A DNA stretch of 64,000 bases from Atrina japonica (lineage: Eukaryota; Mollusca; Bivalvia; Pterioida; Pinnidae). Each line of letters starts with the position of its first letter. Position 1 is the first letter of the stretch. Of the stretch, positions 48,134 through 60,400 are shown in pieces. Both the position numbers and the translations under genes were made by a program. The notes beneath the pieces are model-generated. The model was given only the letters and a program-made list of their open reading frames with translations. It was not told the origin of the DNA and searched no databases. The stretch spans positions 124,001 through 188,000 of the forward strand of contig BROG01000250.1 in the NCBI GenBank assembly GCA_030159075.1, given 5' to 3'.

Positions 48134-49098
48134 TGTAACGTTTCACCCTAGCGTGAACTACACACGCACACACGGGTGAGTCACAAATATAAACAAACAC
48201 TGGTTCGACTGCCCCTTTCGGTTGCAGATTCCTATAACCGCCGACCGGCTAACTCCTACAGAAAATAAAACGACAATTAAATTGACTTTAGACACTAGAA
48301 AATTTATTACAAAATAAATAAGAACCAAAATACGCAGACAACACAAAATCGAAGTGGTGACAAAAATAACAGGTCTAAAATTACCTGTCCGAAGGTCTAA
48401 GCCTAGGGACACTTGAACACGTGAAAAACCGGTCACATACCAGGATACGTTTTACTGGCCACACATTGCCAAATAAAAACCGTCAAAGTAAACTAATAAC
48501 ACTTATTCATATTTCAATCTTCCTAAAATTAAAGTATGAAAATGAATAGTAATTACTTTTACTTAACCCAAACTATTTCACAAGCGCCTCGTGCCCCGTG
48601 TCAGACCGACGACAAAAATTACCACTTTAGAAAACTATATAATATAAATTAACAAAAACATTAAAACATACTCAAGATACGCGAAAACACACACGACTAG
48701 TGTCCAAAATAGTCATTTAAGGTGGTAGAAGTAAAGGATGGCAACAGACAGGAAGGATTGGAAATGATATAAAAATGAAGTTCACCTCACACGAACATAT
48801 CTGTATGACGAAGAAAGGGAAATAGAGAGCGTAACATTTGTCACATGTGTTTTATAATTGTAACACTTTCCGGAAGTACCCAAATAACTTAACGAGCCAA
48901 TAAAATTCACAGAAAAGTACCTCCGAAGACATAATGTAATCAAGCGGAACCTGTCGAAGCTTGCTATATTAAAACTGTTAAATGAGGTTAGTACTGTTAA
49001 AGTTAGGTAATTAGAAAATAAATGAGAAAGAATAAAATTATAATAAACTAAATGATAGATCAAAGAAAAAAAATATCAGCAAGAATAGACAGGTTCGT

Positions 49099-49102
<4 letters not shown>
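48134..49102. mobile_element. Solo LTR-like element (tentative)
   Basis: This 969-bp stretch begins tgtaacgtttcaccc and ends gttcgtcaca, giving TG...CA ends with a short inverted repeat (tgtaacg/cgtcaca, one mismatch). (ta)n is present on both sides. Its base composition differs from the flanks, with CpG-containing words. There is no internal coding frame. Either a solo LTR or a non-autonomous DNA element would fit. The (ta)n context hides any target duplication. Confidence 0.45.

Positions 49103-49181
<79 letters not shown>
49102..49181. repeat. (TA)n microsatellite
   Basis: 80 bp of alternating TA with one slip. Confidence 0.95.
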
Positions 49182-49699
49182 AAAGTAGATCTACAACCAA
49201 GCTGTCCAAAGTCGGCGGCACGAGTTACCCCAAAAGACCCAAATCATACCCAAAAAGACACAAAATACAATTAAATCGAAATAAATTTGCATTAATAATA
49301 ATTGTAAATGCATTTCCTTCTGTGTAAATATTTTATAGACAGCTAGATATTTTTCTCACAGAACTTGTGGATGTTAATTTCTGTGGAAACACTGGGTAAA
49401 ATCGGAGTATTTTATATTTTACACAGCATTTCCACAGGAATAGACCCTTTCATGATAACTGCGTTCCAACTAATTTCACCTGCGCATAAAAACTTCCGGG
49501 TCGCATCAAGTAGTTTCGTACTCAACACAAATTATACCCAGTGAAATTCAAATCGTACACAGGAAACAATTAATCCTAGTCTTTAATTGGGTACTAATTG
49601 TCATGGGTATGAAATGTTTTGAGCATGAAAGTTGGGAATTTCTTCCATAACTTTGGACAGGATTGAGTCCCGAAAGCTGTTCTGTATGAATTCTGTGGA

Positions 49700-50090
49700 C
49701 TAATGATTTCTTTATTATAATCAAACCAATCACAAGAGTTTAATGGTAAAAAATAATTGAAAAGTAACATTCTAAAGCAAATTTATAATATCTTACAATT
49801 GCTAAAGGATGCCAAACTGAACTTTAATAGCATGTATTTCAGCAAGTCTTTTAGACCTAAATTTATAGTGAATTGTTACTATGTTTTCGTCATTTTAAAA
49901 AACAAAAATACACAAAAAAAATGTGATTTGGAAATTTCAGTCTTGAAGTTGAGTTTATGTTGCTGAAAATAACATACATTTGTAATTTTCTGTCAATATA
50001 ATGTTTGATTAACCCCATACTGCAAAATATGCTTTGACTTGTTCCCAATAAACAACTTAGCATAACATAACTGAGTTGATGTTTCATCAA
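49700..50090 (-). repeat. Interspersed repeat, partner of 17.2-17.6 kb
   Basis: Reverse-complement match to 17183-17570 (aagtaacattctaaagcaaa, atatgctttgacttgttccc). No ends or coding capacity are recognisable. Confidence 0.65.
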
Positions 50091-50094
50091 CTCG

Positions 50095-53000
50095 TAAAAA
50101 TGAGTTACATTTCTTTACCATTCAATAAACTTTCAAGATCGCCTAAGTTGTATGTTCATTGGTCGACCTAAACACACCTTTGAGAAGTCATGATCTCTCA
50201 AATATGACCCTTACTTAATTTTCATTGGATATCACACATAATATAACAGAAAACAGGAGCCATGAGAGGTCGATTTTCAATTAGATTGAGGTGCCATAAA
50301 GAATTCATTCTGTATAGGTTATAGAGAATTAAAAGCAAAATTAAACAAAATGGTTCATCTGTAATAAATGATATTTACTTTTACGTTTGCATTTTATGAA
50401 ACTTTGTCCCAATGGTATCAGTTTTTGTCCACAATCATCACACAAGATTTGTTAAGTTGATTTTTTCTTTTGATATAATTTAATCCATGATATATAGTTA
50501 TTTGTATTAATGCATATATAATCCTTTTAACCTACAATGTATCTTGTGAGATACTTATCATATAAAACCACCGGTATTGTCGGACCACTTTTTGTAAACA
50601 GTTTAGTTTCATTGTTATCGATTATCATGTCAATATCACTAGATGATAACATTGATACTTTTACACCTGTATCTTTTATTACAAGTAACACTAGGTGATA
50701 TCAACACTTTTACACCTGTTAATTAATTTTTCATTTGTTGATGTCAATTACACCTGTATCCTGAATTATTCAATAAAGATATCTTTATACCTTTAGAATG
50801 CATTTAATCTTATATTGTGCAACTTTAATTCGATCACACTGATGATACTTTATATTTATGATACTTATTGTTCTGCATCTTTACATTGCACACTTTACAT
50901 GGATCACAATTAGTATTTAATTAGTTGATGTTTTGTTTTGTATCTTATATAGATTAGAGTGTTACTATGATACTATCAGTAATATTGTTTTACACCTGTA
51001 TCATGCAAAGTTAAACAATAACCGTAATCGACAGTGTATAATCCGCACTCTTTTCACTCTAAAATTTGTCTCAGGCAGGGGGATGGGGATGATACAGTGC
51101 TACAGAATCTTAGGACATTTTTTCCGCAGGAATTACTGCATGAGATTTGATGTGGGTGGTAAATATCATCATTGCTTATGTATGTGTGTATTTTATGTCT
51201 AGGGCGACGATGAATAAATCAATAAATGAATCTTGTTGTCTTTAATTTTTGTGTGTTTCAGTTTACAAATAGGCTAGACTACACCGGCACTTGTGTAATG
51301 CAATCCCTTGATCGAGGGTGTTGTGATCGGTGGATTGCATAACACAAGTGCCTGTGCAAGGCTAGCCTAGTCACAGTACCTGTTGCTTATCTTCATCATG
51401 AAGTTTTGTTATAATTGAAAAATAGAACAATCTCAACAAGAATTCTAATAATTATTTCATGCTGGTGAACGATGAAGCTAACAGCCATGTTGTAACTGTA
51501 AATGAAGGGGTTAAATGGAAGAGCAAATATGTAGTATCTTGTAGTTTTGTATTTTCCCATTTATATCATATTATGTAGTTTTGCATTGTTTATTTTGAGA
51601 CAATGACTATACATTTATAAATAAAACTATGTTTTCTGGGCGTTTTGTTCTGTGGAGGAATGTTATTTCACACATTTCGTACAAAAGGTATATACCTGTA
51701 ACTCTCTTACTACAGTACATCTACAATGTAGTACTAAGTTATGGAACATGCCAATTATACAGCTAAGTACGATGATTAAATTCTAATTTGAAAACATGAT
51801 AAAAGGTGTAAAATAACACAACGCCACACCAAGGTAATTAATGTTGGTCGTATTGGTCTCCATTCATAATCAATGATGCGCGTAACAGACAACAGTATAC
51901 ATGGATCTGTATATATATCCCTTTGTTTCAATAATTACGCTATACAAAGTACCCTGGATATATAGATTGCTTGTGTACAAGTGCTCACCGCTAATTAAAA
52001 TTGTTACAAACTTTTATGACACCGATTTCCACAAATATAATATCTATTTCAAATGTTGTTCTAATACATACTATTAATTAAATATATAGGCTATCACGCC
52101 AGCAAAAGCAAATGATTGCACTGTAATTAACGGAATTTAATTTTACAAAGATTTCGATTGATGTTTGGATATTTTTTTTTTATTTATTTCAAATCATTAA
52201 TTTGTTTATCATATCCCTTATCTAATATCTCGAATATATATATCTATAGTAAATATTTATCTATTTCTTTCAAATACCGATCCTATGGCGTAAAACAAAA
52301 AATCAAATCAAATCAAATCAAATACCGATCAGAGAATTTTGAAAATATTTCCAATCGTCATACTGCACTTATACACAATAATAATCAATCTCGCTGACAA
52401 TTTTCGGTCATACGGCCTTGGAAAAAGGTTGATGCAAATTATACGCACAAACTCCTTTTTTCTCCGAGATCTGATGCTGAAATGGGGGTGCAGATAATAC
52501 TTAAATGCGGACTATACACGGCCGATTATGGTTCTGTGACTTGTATATTGTGATAATAAATTTTACACAGTCACAGGTTGTGAAGTTCAATTAAATATAT
52601 CACATTTTATTACATGAAGGCTTGATGACACAGATTTTTAAACTGTTACCTGTAGTTCTACACCTATTGAATTTGATGAAAACATGCAGTGATTCACAAT
52701 AGTTAGTACTGTGTAGTTGAGTGTTGGATATGATTTCATGTACTGACCATGGGTCTTACTCATATCTTTTGGTGTAACAATACATCCATACAACAATGTA
52801 CTGCAATTTTATTTCTGACCATATGATACATGTATATCAAAAATATACATTTGTATCAATAATGAACAAGTACATCTAGTAATTCTACAGTCACCGTTTC
52901 TGTGATTGACACTACTACATGTGTTTCCAATGTTACACTAAATATTCTTAACAATATGATATATCATGATACATAGTGATACACTTTGCATATACATTGT

Positions 53001-53680
53001 ATTGTGATATATCTTGATACACACTTATGAGTCATAATAGTCATTTCTACATATATTTATATAGGCCTTTAAAAAGGCACTGGCAGTGATTGGTGTGTCA
53101 CCAAACACTTTGCATTAAGTAAATCATAGGTATTTCAGATGAGATTTACAATGTGATACCAAGCTCCTGTGTCACTACAGGAAGAGTGTTATAACACATG
53201 CATACGTGGACATGTAGGTCAAAATATCTGGCATTTTATCTACAGCTTTTGACATATAAGTTAAAAATTTTTGGCAGGAATTAAAACAGTATAGATGGCA
53301 AATATCAAAGAAAACTGTTTTATTTTATTGTACTGGTCCGATTTAATCTTTAAGAGTGACATACTCAACCTTAGTCTTATATACGACCGGAAAAAAGAAA
53401 CTTTATTTGAAAGTTAAATAAAAACATAAAAAGTTTTCTTTGATTGCTCTTTATTCTTAAAGGCATAGTTTAATATACTAAACACATGTTTGAGTACTCA
53501 ATCTGTTAAATATTGCATTCGATTTGCCTTGATGGCCACAGCACTCTTTTTTCAGGAATTTCGAGACTAAGCGACACGTAGTTAGCAATAAATTAAAATT
53601 CGTCGGCAAGATACATATATATGGATACCACATTTGCGTTATCGATTCCGATCAGATTTTTTTTACCGCTAGAAGCATCC
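50095..53680. other. Intronic/intergenic AT-rich DNA
   Basis: Contains repeated acttttacacctgtat words at 50.65-50.76 kb. The tail of a SINE B relic lies at 52285-52325 (ggcgtaaaacaaaaaatc, then repeated aatca). A gtgatac-rich stretch lies at 52.9-53.0 kb. No gene was recognised. Confidence 0.4.
51271..51368. repeat. Imperfect hairpin, 36/37-bp arms
   Basis: Left arm (aggctagactacaccggcac onward) and right arm 51332-51368 share ggctag, gcacttgtgt and atgcaatcc in inverted order. The loop is about 25 bp with its own gatcg repeats. It resembles a tiny MITE-like or foldback element. Confidence 0.7.
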
Positions 53681-53689
53681 CTGGGCATC

Positions 53690-54383
53690 AATGGATAAGT
53701 CCTCGTACCATAAGGAACAGATTGCGAGAGGCCAACATCCATCATTGACGTCTTGCCATCCTTTCTGTTCTGCTCTGGCGTCACCGTGTTGCGAGGTAAG
53801 CCGAGGTGAGTGTGGTGTTGGCGGCATCGTCATTTCAATAACAGAGATTGGATGGAAGTTCTGTTTAAGGATGAGATTTCATCCCAACAGCAGTGACAGT
53901 AATGTTCAGGCTTACCGTCGTGCCAAGGAACATTACATTGACGCCTGCATTATTCAGTGCCCCCAGTTCAGTGGCCGGGGTGTTATGGTCTGGGGTGGAA
54001 TTACAACACATGGAACTCCAAAGGACCCCTTTGGTAATCGTAGAGGACAATTTAACTGGCGTTTGCTAAAATGACAAAATTGGACATCAGCATGTCATTC
54101 CATTCATTCACAATAACCAGTGTAATGTCATTTTGCAGCAGGACAACAACATGACAGCACACATTGTTAGTGACTATCTACAGCAGCTAAACATGAATGT
54201 GCTACCCTGGCCTGCAATGTCAGCAGATTTATCATCTATAATACATGTTTGGAATGAAATAGAACGATGTCTACTTCAAGAGCCAAACCCCCTGCTACGA
54301 TGGAGGCTTTGCATCGTTCTTTATTGCGCATATGGCAGAATATTCCCCAGGCATTTCTTCATAATCTGATTCGTTCAATGTGA
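53690..54383 (+). pseudogene. Tc1/mariner-type transposase, degenerate
   Basis: Across frames it reads VLFKDEIS (first catalytic Asp), YIDACIIQCPQFSGRGVMVWGGI near 53935-54000, and LQQDNNMTAHIVSDYLQQLN (second Asp) near 54136-54200. LPWPAMSADLSSIIHVWNEI then stands where SPDLNPIEHLWDEL is usual, followed by MEALHRSLLRIWQNIP and a stop at 54381. The catalytic Glu of the DD34E triad is replaced by Ile in SSIIHVW. Several frameshifts and stops add to that, so it is inactive. Terminal inverted repeats were not identified. Confidence 0.8.
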
Positions 54384-55124
54384 TGTAGGTGTGAAGAATG
54401 CATCGGTGCAAATGGTGGTCACACATTTAAACTTGTGAAGCTTTTTTGCACCCCCTTACTTTCAGCGGCTGTTCGTATCAACCATAATGGGCTTAATCCG
54501 TGATTTGATGTCTAAGTTGAAAGACAATGCATTATACATTAATCAAATTATGCTATACATAATGCAACATAATATTTTGTATATGACTCTATAAATGAAT
54601 AACTAAATTACAGTTTCTTTTTTCCACTAGTATATTTAGTACTACTACTGTAACTTTTCACTAATTGATAAACACAGTTTTTATTTTCATCATTATACAT
54701 ATATTTAATATTACTGTAAATCAGAATTGAAGTACCGGGTAATAAATGAAAACAATAATACATGTACATGTCTACATGGACATGCAATGTACATGTATAT
54801 ACATCAAATCTAAATTTTTACTTGATTTAAACATTTTTCTGAAGTTGATGGTACCGGTACTTTATTATGATAGCAAGTGCTTCTACACAGATCCACAGGT
54901 CACATGGAGAGGAAGTGAGGTCTCATTAAAGCTAGATCTAAAATGTACTGGTATAACTTATATGCACATACAACTTGTAGATGTATCACTTATAGCCAAT
55001 TATGGACAGCACACTAAGAAACAGGAAATTTGCAATCATTGAATATCTGTTCAATAAGTCTCAAGTATGATATTCACATGAATGTACATATACATCTGTA
55101 TACAATGTATATACATGTACTTTG

Positions 55125-55306
55125 CATAGGTGTCGGAACCGGGGGGTTAGGGGGGGGCTTAGCCCCCCCCCCCCCACTTTTTTTGCAAAGATAGACATAG
55201 GTGTTGAAAATTGGGGCTTAGCCCCAGACGTTTCTGGCATGTGTGTGTTTTAAGTTGGTTTAGCCCCCCCCCCCCCACTTTCAATTTGCTTCCGACGTCA
55301 ATGCTT
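55125..55306. mobile_element. Small MITE-like element with C/G-run arms
   Basis: gcataggtgtcggaacc at the left pairs with gcttccgacgtcaatgc at the right (inverted, about 13 of 17 matching). Inside are ggggggcttagccccccccc and a second ggtttagccccccccc module. About 180 bp; non-coding. Confidence 0.6.
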
Positions 55307-56999
55307 TGTACTTTGATATTTATTTTCTTGTATATCTTATGCCAAAAATAAAAGGAAAAACGATTAATTTAATGTCACCCAAGTGACTCACCTGAAAAGT
55401 CCATGTACTGCAACTAAAAATTGTTTAGGCATGAGTTTTGCCATCTTATTTTTTTTTTCTTATCAAAAATCATTTACCAGGATTACATGTTGTCAGTTTA
55501 TATACATGTACAGTGAAACATGTCTTGAGTGATCACCGTCATGAAAAACTACCTGTCTTGGGAAAGCACATTCTCAAAACGACTTGGGTTTAATAATCCT
55601 TTATATAAAACCTCTTTTGAGAGAGCACATGTCTTGTAAGACCACATTTTAGTGGCAGAAGGTGTGGTCTGTCAAGACAGCTTCCACTATATTATAAAAA
55701 TTAGAAAGAAAATTAAAAAAAAATTACCTACTGATTGACCCACTTCTAAAACTACTGATCACTGATTGGGGCACATCAATAAAATATATTTTTTAAGAAT
55801 GACTACACTATGATAAATGTATATGTTCTTGTACTTCATTCTTTGTTTTTTGCCCTCAAGACAAATATCAAGGGCCTAATTGCAGAATTTATCGATCTGT
55901 CTGTCTGTTCAGTTGTTCAACTTGTTGCCTGTTTGCAATATATTGTTTTGGTCATACAATTTTAGTTTCTGTCCTAAGATTTTAACCAAATTTAGTATGT
56001 TGCTTAATATCAACAAGATCTATGAGAACATTGTAGGATGACTTGGATAATGATTAACATTCAGCAATATTTTCCAGAGTTATGGGACTTTAAAATGTTC
56101 ATGAATGGCTAACCTCCTGCAGCAGTGTGATTCTCAAGCATATATATCATACATTTATACAATGTACATGTAATTCATAAATGTACGTCTTTATATACCG
56201 GTGTCCATTTCAATGGTGAGACACATCACATTTATCACCCAGAACTTTTCCCGACAACTTTGAATTTTATCCTGTGGTCATCTCCGACATTGTTTACATT
56301 TTATGCATGTGTTGTATCGGGGATTTTCATAGGCCTATTTTGGATCAGTTACATGACCCATTTCCAATGCAAAAATAGCTTGTATTTCCCCCAAAATATG
56401 CAAAAAATTCCCAATATTGAATTTTAAAAAAAAGTATTTTTAAACAAATGTCTCAAATCTCAAGTTTTTCTATTTTAGTAAAAATGTTTTATACTTTCCA
56501 AATTTCCCAGAATTTTGAATTTAGGAAAATGACTTGTAATATTGTATGACCCTTATATTCATGATATTGTATACAGTATACAGTAACGCTATGTCTATGT
56601 ACATGAACTTCAGAGGACGATTAAAATCATAGTATCCTTCCTGTGTGAGTGTGCCCCTGATTTTTCATTTCTTTAATAGTCTAGTCATAAGCTTCTACAC
56701 ATACTATAGGCATTATGGATTTCTTGATTTATATGCAGATATTTGACACAAATACACATCCATCTATCACTTCCTGATTGAGCAGTAGTTTAAACTTGTT
56801 ATAATATATTGTATGTACATGCATTTGTACATGTATTTATATTTTAACACTTAAATGTTTCAGAATTTGAAAGTTTTAGATATACCAGGTAATGATCATT
56901 TAATTTTCCACCTGTTAAGTTTCTTTACATCAGAAAATTCTGTACATTAAATTACGTATACACCAGTAGACTTTACAACACTAGTGGCTACATTATACT

Positions 57000-57192
57000 G
57001 TAGAATCAGAAAATTTTGTTGTATTTAACATTTATTGACATTATATTTCATTGAAATAAAAAAACTTAGTTACTGGGTATAATTTGTATAATATTTTGTC
57101 ATGATGTCAATTTCATTGATTAACATGATAAATGAAAACAACATACATGTAATAAGCAAAATTAAAACCACAACGAAATTTTCTGATTCTAC
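57000..57192. repeat. 23-bp inverted repeat pair (MITE-like)
   Basis: 57000-57022 and 57170-57192 are reverse complements with one mismatch (core gtagaatcagaaaattt). gtagact words lie about 30 bp further out on the left and in inverse about 15 bp out on the right. The middle is AT-rich and does not continue the pairing. Confidence 0.65.
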
Positions 57193-57418
57193 AACATGTA
57201 CATGCAGTCTACTTTATTTCGTTGATTGAGAATTTACATGATACAACACAGGGTGAAAGCTAGCTTGAATTATTATCATATATGATGTACAAAGTACATA
57301 TGTGTATGCATGATAATTAAGTCATTCTAATGCTTATTGATCATTGATGCAGTAATGGTTTGTAAATGTATATATCTGAGAGAAACAAGAGTTCTACATT
57401 GCACACACACACACACTC

Positions 57419-57419
<1 letters not shown>

Positions 57420-57496
<77 letters not shown>
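57420..57496. repeat. (TA)n microsatellite with adjacent short (CA)n
   Basis: 77 bp of TA preceded by cacacacacacacactcag. Confidence 0.95.
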
Positions 57497-57497
<1 letters not shown>

Positions 57498-57499
<2 letters not shown>

Positions 57500-60400
57500 G
57501 AATTAATAGACCCTTTTTGGGACAGGGTCCTGAACCCTTCCAATTGGGAATTTTACATTGCAATGGGCCAAATTAGGAAAAAAGTAACTGGTAATTTAAG
57601 TCTTAAGAATAAAGGACAACTTTTGTGATTTATTTAGCTTCTCTTATTTAAGTGACAGCATGGATTTCATCTAAGACTCCAAAGTACAGTTCATACTTAA
57701 AATTAAAATTCTCCTTTTTGTTGTTTGATACTGAATGTGAACAACATGGTGAACATAATTGGGAAATTTTTGCTCAAAATTGGGGAAAATATAGCAGATT
57801 TTGCATTGGGAATAGGTCCTTTTACAGGACCCACATGTTGATGATATTAATCCTTGTATATATACATGTACATACACACACACATACACACACCTACACA
57901 CACACACGCACACAGAGTAAAGCCTGCTTTAGTGACCACCTGTGTATAAAGAACACTTACTTTTTGTTGTCCCGAATAGCACATATAACATTTGTGTATA
58001 AAAACCACCTCCCTATAATTATAAAGACTGGTTTTGTTGTGTCCTAAGTTTCACTATGTTGACTTGAACTGTTAGTCTGTTTGGTTTATTTCTTTCGGTG
58101 GGAAGTTGGTGGGTGAAGGGTAATGGTACTTGTGTTCATATTAATAACTAAATGTACATGTAAATAAATGTATTAACTACTAAAATGTAAGAGATTTAGG
58201 GGGTTCAGGCCTTAATTACATGTTCATGTAGCCTACATGTAGGTATATGTAGGTGTTGGTGCAGTAGGTATATATAGATGTTGGTGCATGGATGAGGATT
58301 TTTGTTACATGTACAATGTATCTACATTACACTGTTCATTTTTCTCCTTACATTGAAAAGTACATGTAATTCATACAAAAATACTAAGATTTTTGTATGC
58401 AAGCAGATCATGTCGATCTCTTAGGGTTTATCTTACATAAAGTATATCAAAGAACAAAACAAACACAAACTTTGCAGCTAAATTGAGGCCATTTGTCAGC
58501 GTATGACAGCTTTATTTCTCATTTCAATCCGATAGTGTATATGCAGCATGGGTGGGACAACAATAACCTGATTGTAATATATCAGAACTGAAGCTATTTT
58601 AATATGGGTATACAACCCTCTTAATGTCTTCATAGGATTTAAAGTTGTATGTACAACAAGTGGATTTCTGTGAAATACAATCAACCTTTTAGTGGTTTTT
58701 CTACAGGTACATATCATTAGACGAGCATGTGTACGTACATCTTGTATAAGTAAGTGGGTGGGGATGTGAAAAGTTCATCGTGGGTGTATCGGTGTGATTT
58801 TGAAAAGAGTACAGTGTTGTCACCTGGAGACATGAGTGTGTTAAAGAATGTGCAGTTTATTTACGGAATAGATATTGATCCAGACATTTAGCATGCAGCT
58901 ACCAGTATTATCAGTTTTATTGAACATCTGATGCCTTGCTCTTGGCTTAAAAAAAATCAAAAGAAATATACCATGTTATAAATCCTTTTTTTCCTTTCTG
59001 ATCTTAAAATTGTTTCCAAAGGCTATTTTTTAAGAGTTAGGCAATTTATTACTTCTTTTTGTGATATAAAAATAAAGAAAATTCAGAAATGTTCATGTAG
59101 AGATTTCCTTTTATCTGGCTGGCCATATAATGTTATATGTGTGTGTAAGGGGAGAATCTGAGATGTAGAGTGATAGAATTTATTATTAAGAGTATAAATT
59201 AAAAGTTTACATACATAAAATTCAATGGTGAAATAACATGAATAAGAAATCAATCCATGAATCAGGTATCTTTCATGTAGATCTTATCAGGGGATTAATA
59301 AAACTCAATTCTGGAGTCAGGTATCTTTTATTTAAATCTTATCAGGGACTTAATAAAGAAAAAATGGCCTTTAAGCATTAAAGTACAGTGTACGGGTACC
59401 TGTGTCTCACATGTATTTAGGTGATTTTTGTAGTTTACTAATAAACAAATTTATACATCAAGCTATGTACTAGGAAAGGTAAGCATTACAGGTATAATAG
59501 ACAGAGAAAATCAGTATAGGTCTAGCGAGATAATTTATTACATGTTTACAAACACAACGAGTCTACATTGTAAGGTGAATCATAACAGAGTTGACAGACT
59601 TCTATTTTGGCACAAACATATTTTAAAAGCACTGTGATAATAATTGGTGTCTTGTTTTACTTGTACATCTCTGTTTCAGAAAATAGACAGAACAGTGAAA
59701 CTTGTATGTAGGGACCTCCTTACAGACAAAAGAAAACCAATCTTTATAATACACAGGTGGTCGCTAAAGCAGGTTTTACTGTATTGTTTGTTATGGGATT
59801 TTGAGAGAACCCAGATATGCTTTTTTACCTTGTTAGACCTATATACCTACAATTTGAAGTTGAAATGCTAGGGATGTCATGCAGTGAGAGATATTTTTGC
59901 TACTTGTATTACCTGAGTAGTTATATAACAGTATTGATCATTATTTACTTGTCTCATGGCATTTATGTTGTTGAAATTCCTGGCCACTTCAACTTAGGTA
60001 TTTCTATAGTAAACTATTCATCATTATGCTTATTATTAGTTTATTTATCTATATGATAAGTAGACTTATTGACAGATATGACAAGTGACATTAATTACTT
60101 GATTGTTTCTTTAAAAGGAGACAAAAATGTTGAGATTTGAGGTACTGTACAGATCTAGATTTCTTAGATTAAATAAATGTAGGTGCATGGATCTACAGGT
60201 GCTTTTTTATCTGACTGGGCATATCAAGAGATACAAAGACAGATCTGTAGATTTTTTACTTCAATAGTGTTTAGGTGTTTTACCAATAGTACTTATATTG
60301 TTGGGAGGAGCAGACTATGAGTGCCAAGTAAAAAACATGTGACCGGACAATTGGATATATTCAATGAATTGTCCTTTTTTATTTTACATTGACTCTGAAA

